Shown one piece after another: positions 63,857-64,000 of a stretch of 64,000 nucleotides of DNA. Within the stretch, counting starts at the first letter, position 1; the number at the start of each line of letters is the position of its first letter. The notes under the pieces were generated by a model. The model worked only from the letters and a program-made list of their open reading frames with translations, had not been told where the DNA came from and did no database searches. The position numbers were made by a program, and so were the translations under genes. Source of the stretch: Verrucomicrobiota bacterium (GTDB lineage: Bacteria; Verrucomicrobiota; Verrucomicrobiia; Opitutales; Opitutaceae). Where the stretch lies: assembly GCA_023416735.1 (NCBI GenBank), contig JAEZGX010000017.1, positions 137,641 through 201,640 on the forward strand, in the 5' to 3' direction.

Positions 63857-64000
63857 ACGATCGCGGTTCGCCGCTTCGCTTCGCGCGAACGCGGTTCCAG
63901 AATGTCGTAGCCGGATCTTTCCTCGGTTCCGGGAATGGGGCGTGGTGTGGATCCTCTTCCGCGCGCCTTCCTCCGTCCCCCCCCAAAAAAAAGCGGGCCC
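63857..64000. other. Window end, no gene recognised
   Basis: 144 bases after the response regulator. It shows a short imperfect stem (GTTCGC / GCGAAC near 63867-63891) that may be a terminator, and ends with runs C8 (63977-63984) and A8 (63985-63992). Too short to interpret. Confidence 0.4.

Noticed and set aside
63977..63992. C8-A8 run as a terminator or biological signal
   Set aside because: No stem adjoins it within the window and homopolymer runs at the window edge could be an assembly feature; left uninterpreted.

Overview
The window looks like chromosomal DNA of a high-GC member of the Planctomycetota/Verrucomicrobiota group, most likely an Opitutaceae-like verrucomicrobial polysaccharide degrader. 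This taxon is inferred from gene content, not from a marker gene: SLA1-homology (SHD1) and DUF4159 proteins, a ThuA / membrane-bound-dehydrogenase / HEAT / double cytochrome c protein, DUF1080 proteins, FG-GAP plus TPR pairs, and very many secreted glycosidases and esterases. No rRNA, intact tRNA, CRISPR array or insertion sequence was recognised.

Layout. (1) 1-2506 is the right end of a small integrated element. It holds a tyrosine recombinase running off the left edge, two small helix-turn-helix proteins, three small unknown ORFs, and the 3' end of a tRNA-Pro gene (2479-2506) that I read as the attachment site. (2) 2524-5790 holds ordinary chromosomal genes: an HTH plus metallo-beta-lactamase-fold protein, pyrE, an SRPBCC protein and a secreted SHD1-thioredoxin protein. 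(3) 5943-20432 is a run of eight same-strand genes, often with 4-bp overlaps: a TPR metallopeptidase, a DUF4159 protein, a MoxR ATPase, a DUF58 protein, a BatA-like protein, a giant DUF4175-like coiled-coil membrane protein, a VWA/glutamine-amidotransferase-like membrane protein and a cysteine-less caspase-like protein. It resembles a Bat/MoxR envelope-stress operon. (4) 20517-60000 is a large glycan-degradation region. It encodes a PafA-like phosphatase, three GH43 proteins, a DUF1593 protein, GH97, GH29, GH39 and GH51 enzymes, four CE1-like esterases, a type-B carboxylesterase, an acetyl-xylan-esterase-like protein and three copies of one alpha/beta-hydrolase type, one of them fused to a GH43. 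(5) Inside it, 41132-48651 is a plus-strand redox module: a TIM-barrel epimerase/hydratase, the ThuA-dehydrogenase-cytochrome protein, a double DUF1080 protein and a Tat-exported Gfo/Idh/MocA oxidoreductase. Together these suggest 3-keto-sugar chemistry. (6) 58539-63856 holds the regulators: a XylR-type (sugar-binding plus AraC) activator, then a divergent propeller-type sensor kinase and its NarL-type response regulator, with a perfect 18-bp palindrome between them.

How it works together (inference). The glycosidases suit debranching of a decorated xylan or similar hemicellulose: arabinofuranose, xylose, fucose and galactose/glucose side groups plus ester groups. Most carry signal peptides. 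No SusC/SusD, other transporter or endo-xylanase is visible in the window, so uptake and backbone cleavage must be encoded elsewhere. Control probably runs through the XylR-type protein, the PAS-AraC protein at 40251-40988 and the two-component pair. All coordinates come from reading the sequence; family names are recognised from motifs and were not confirmed by database search.
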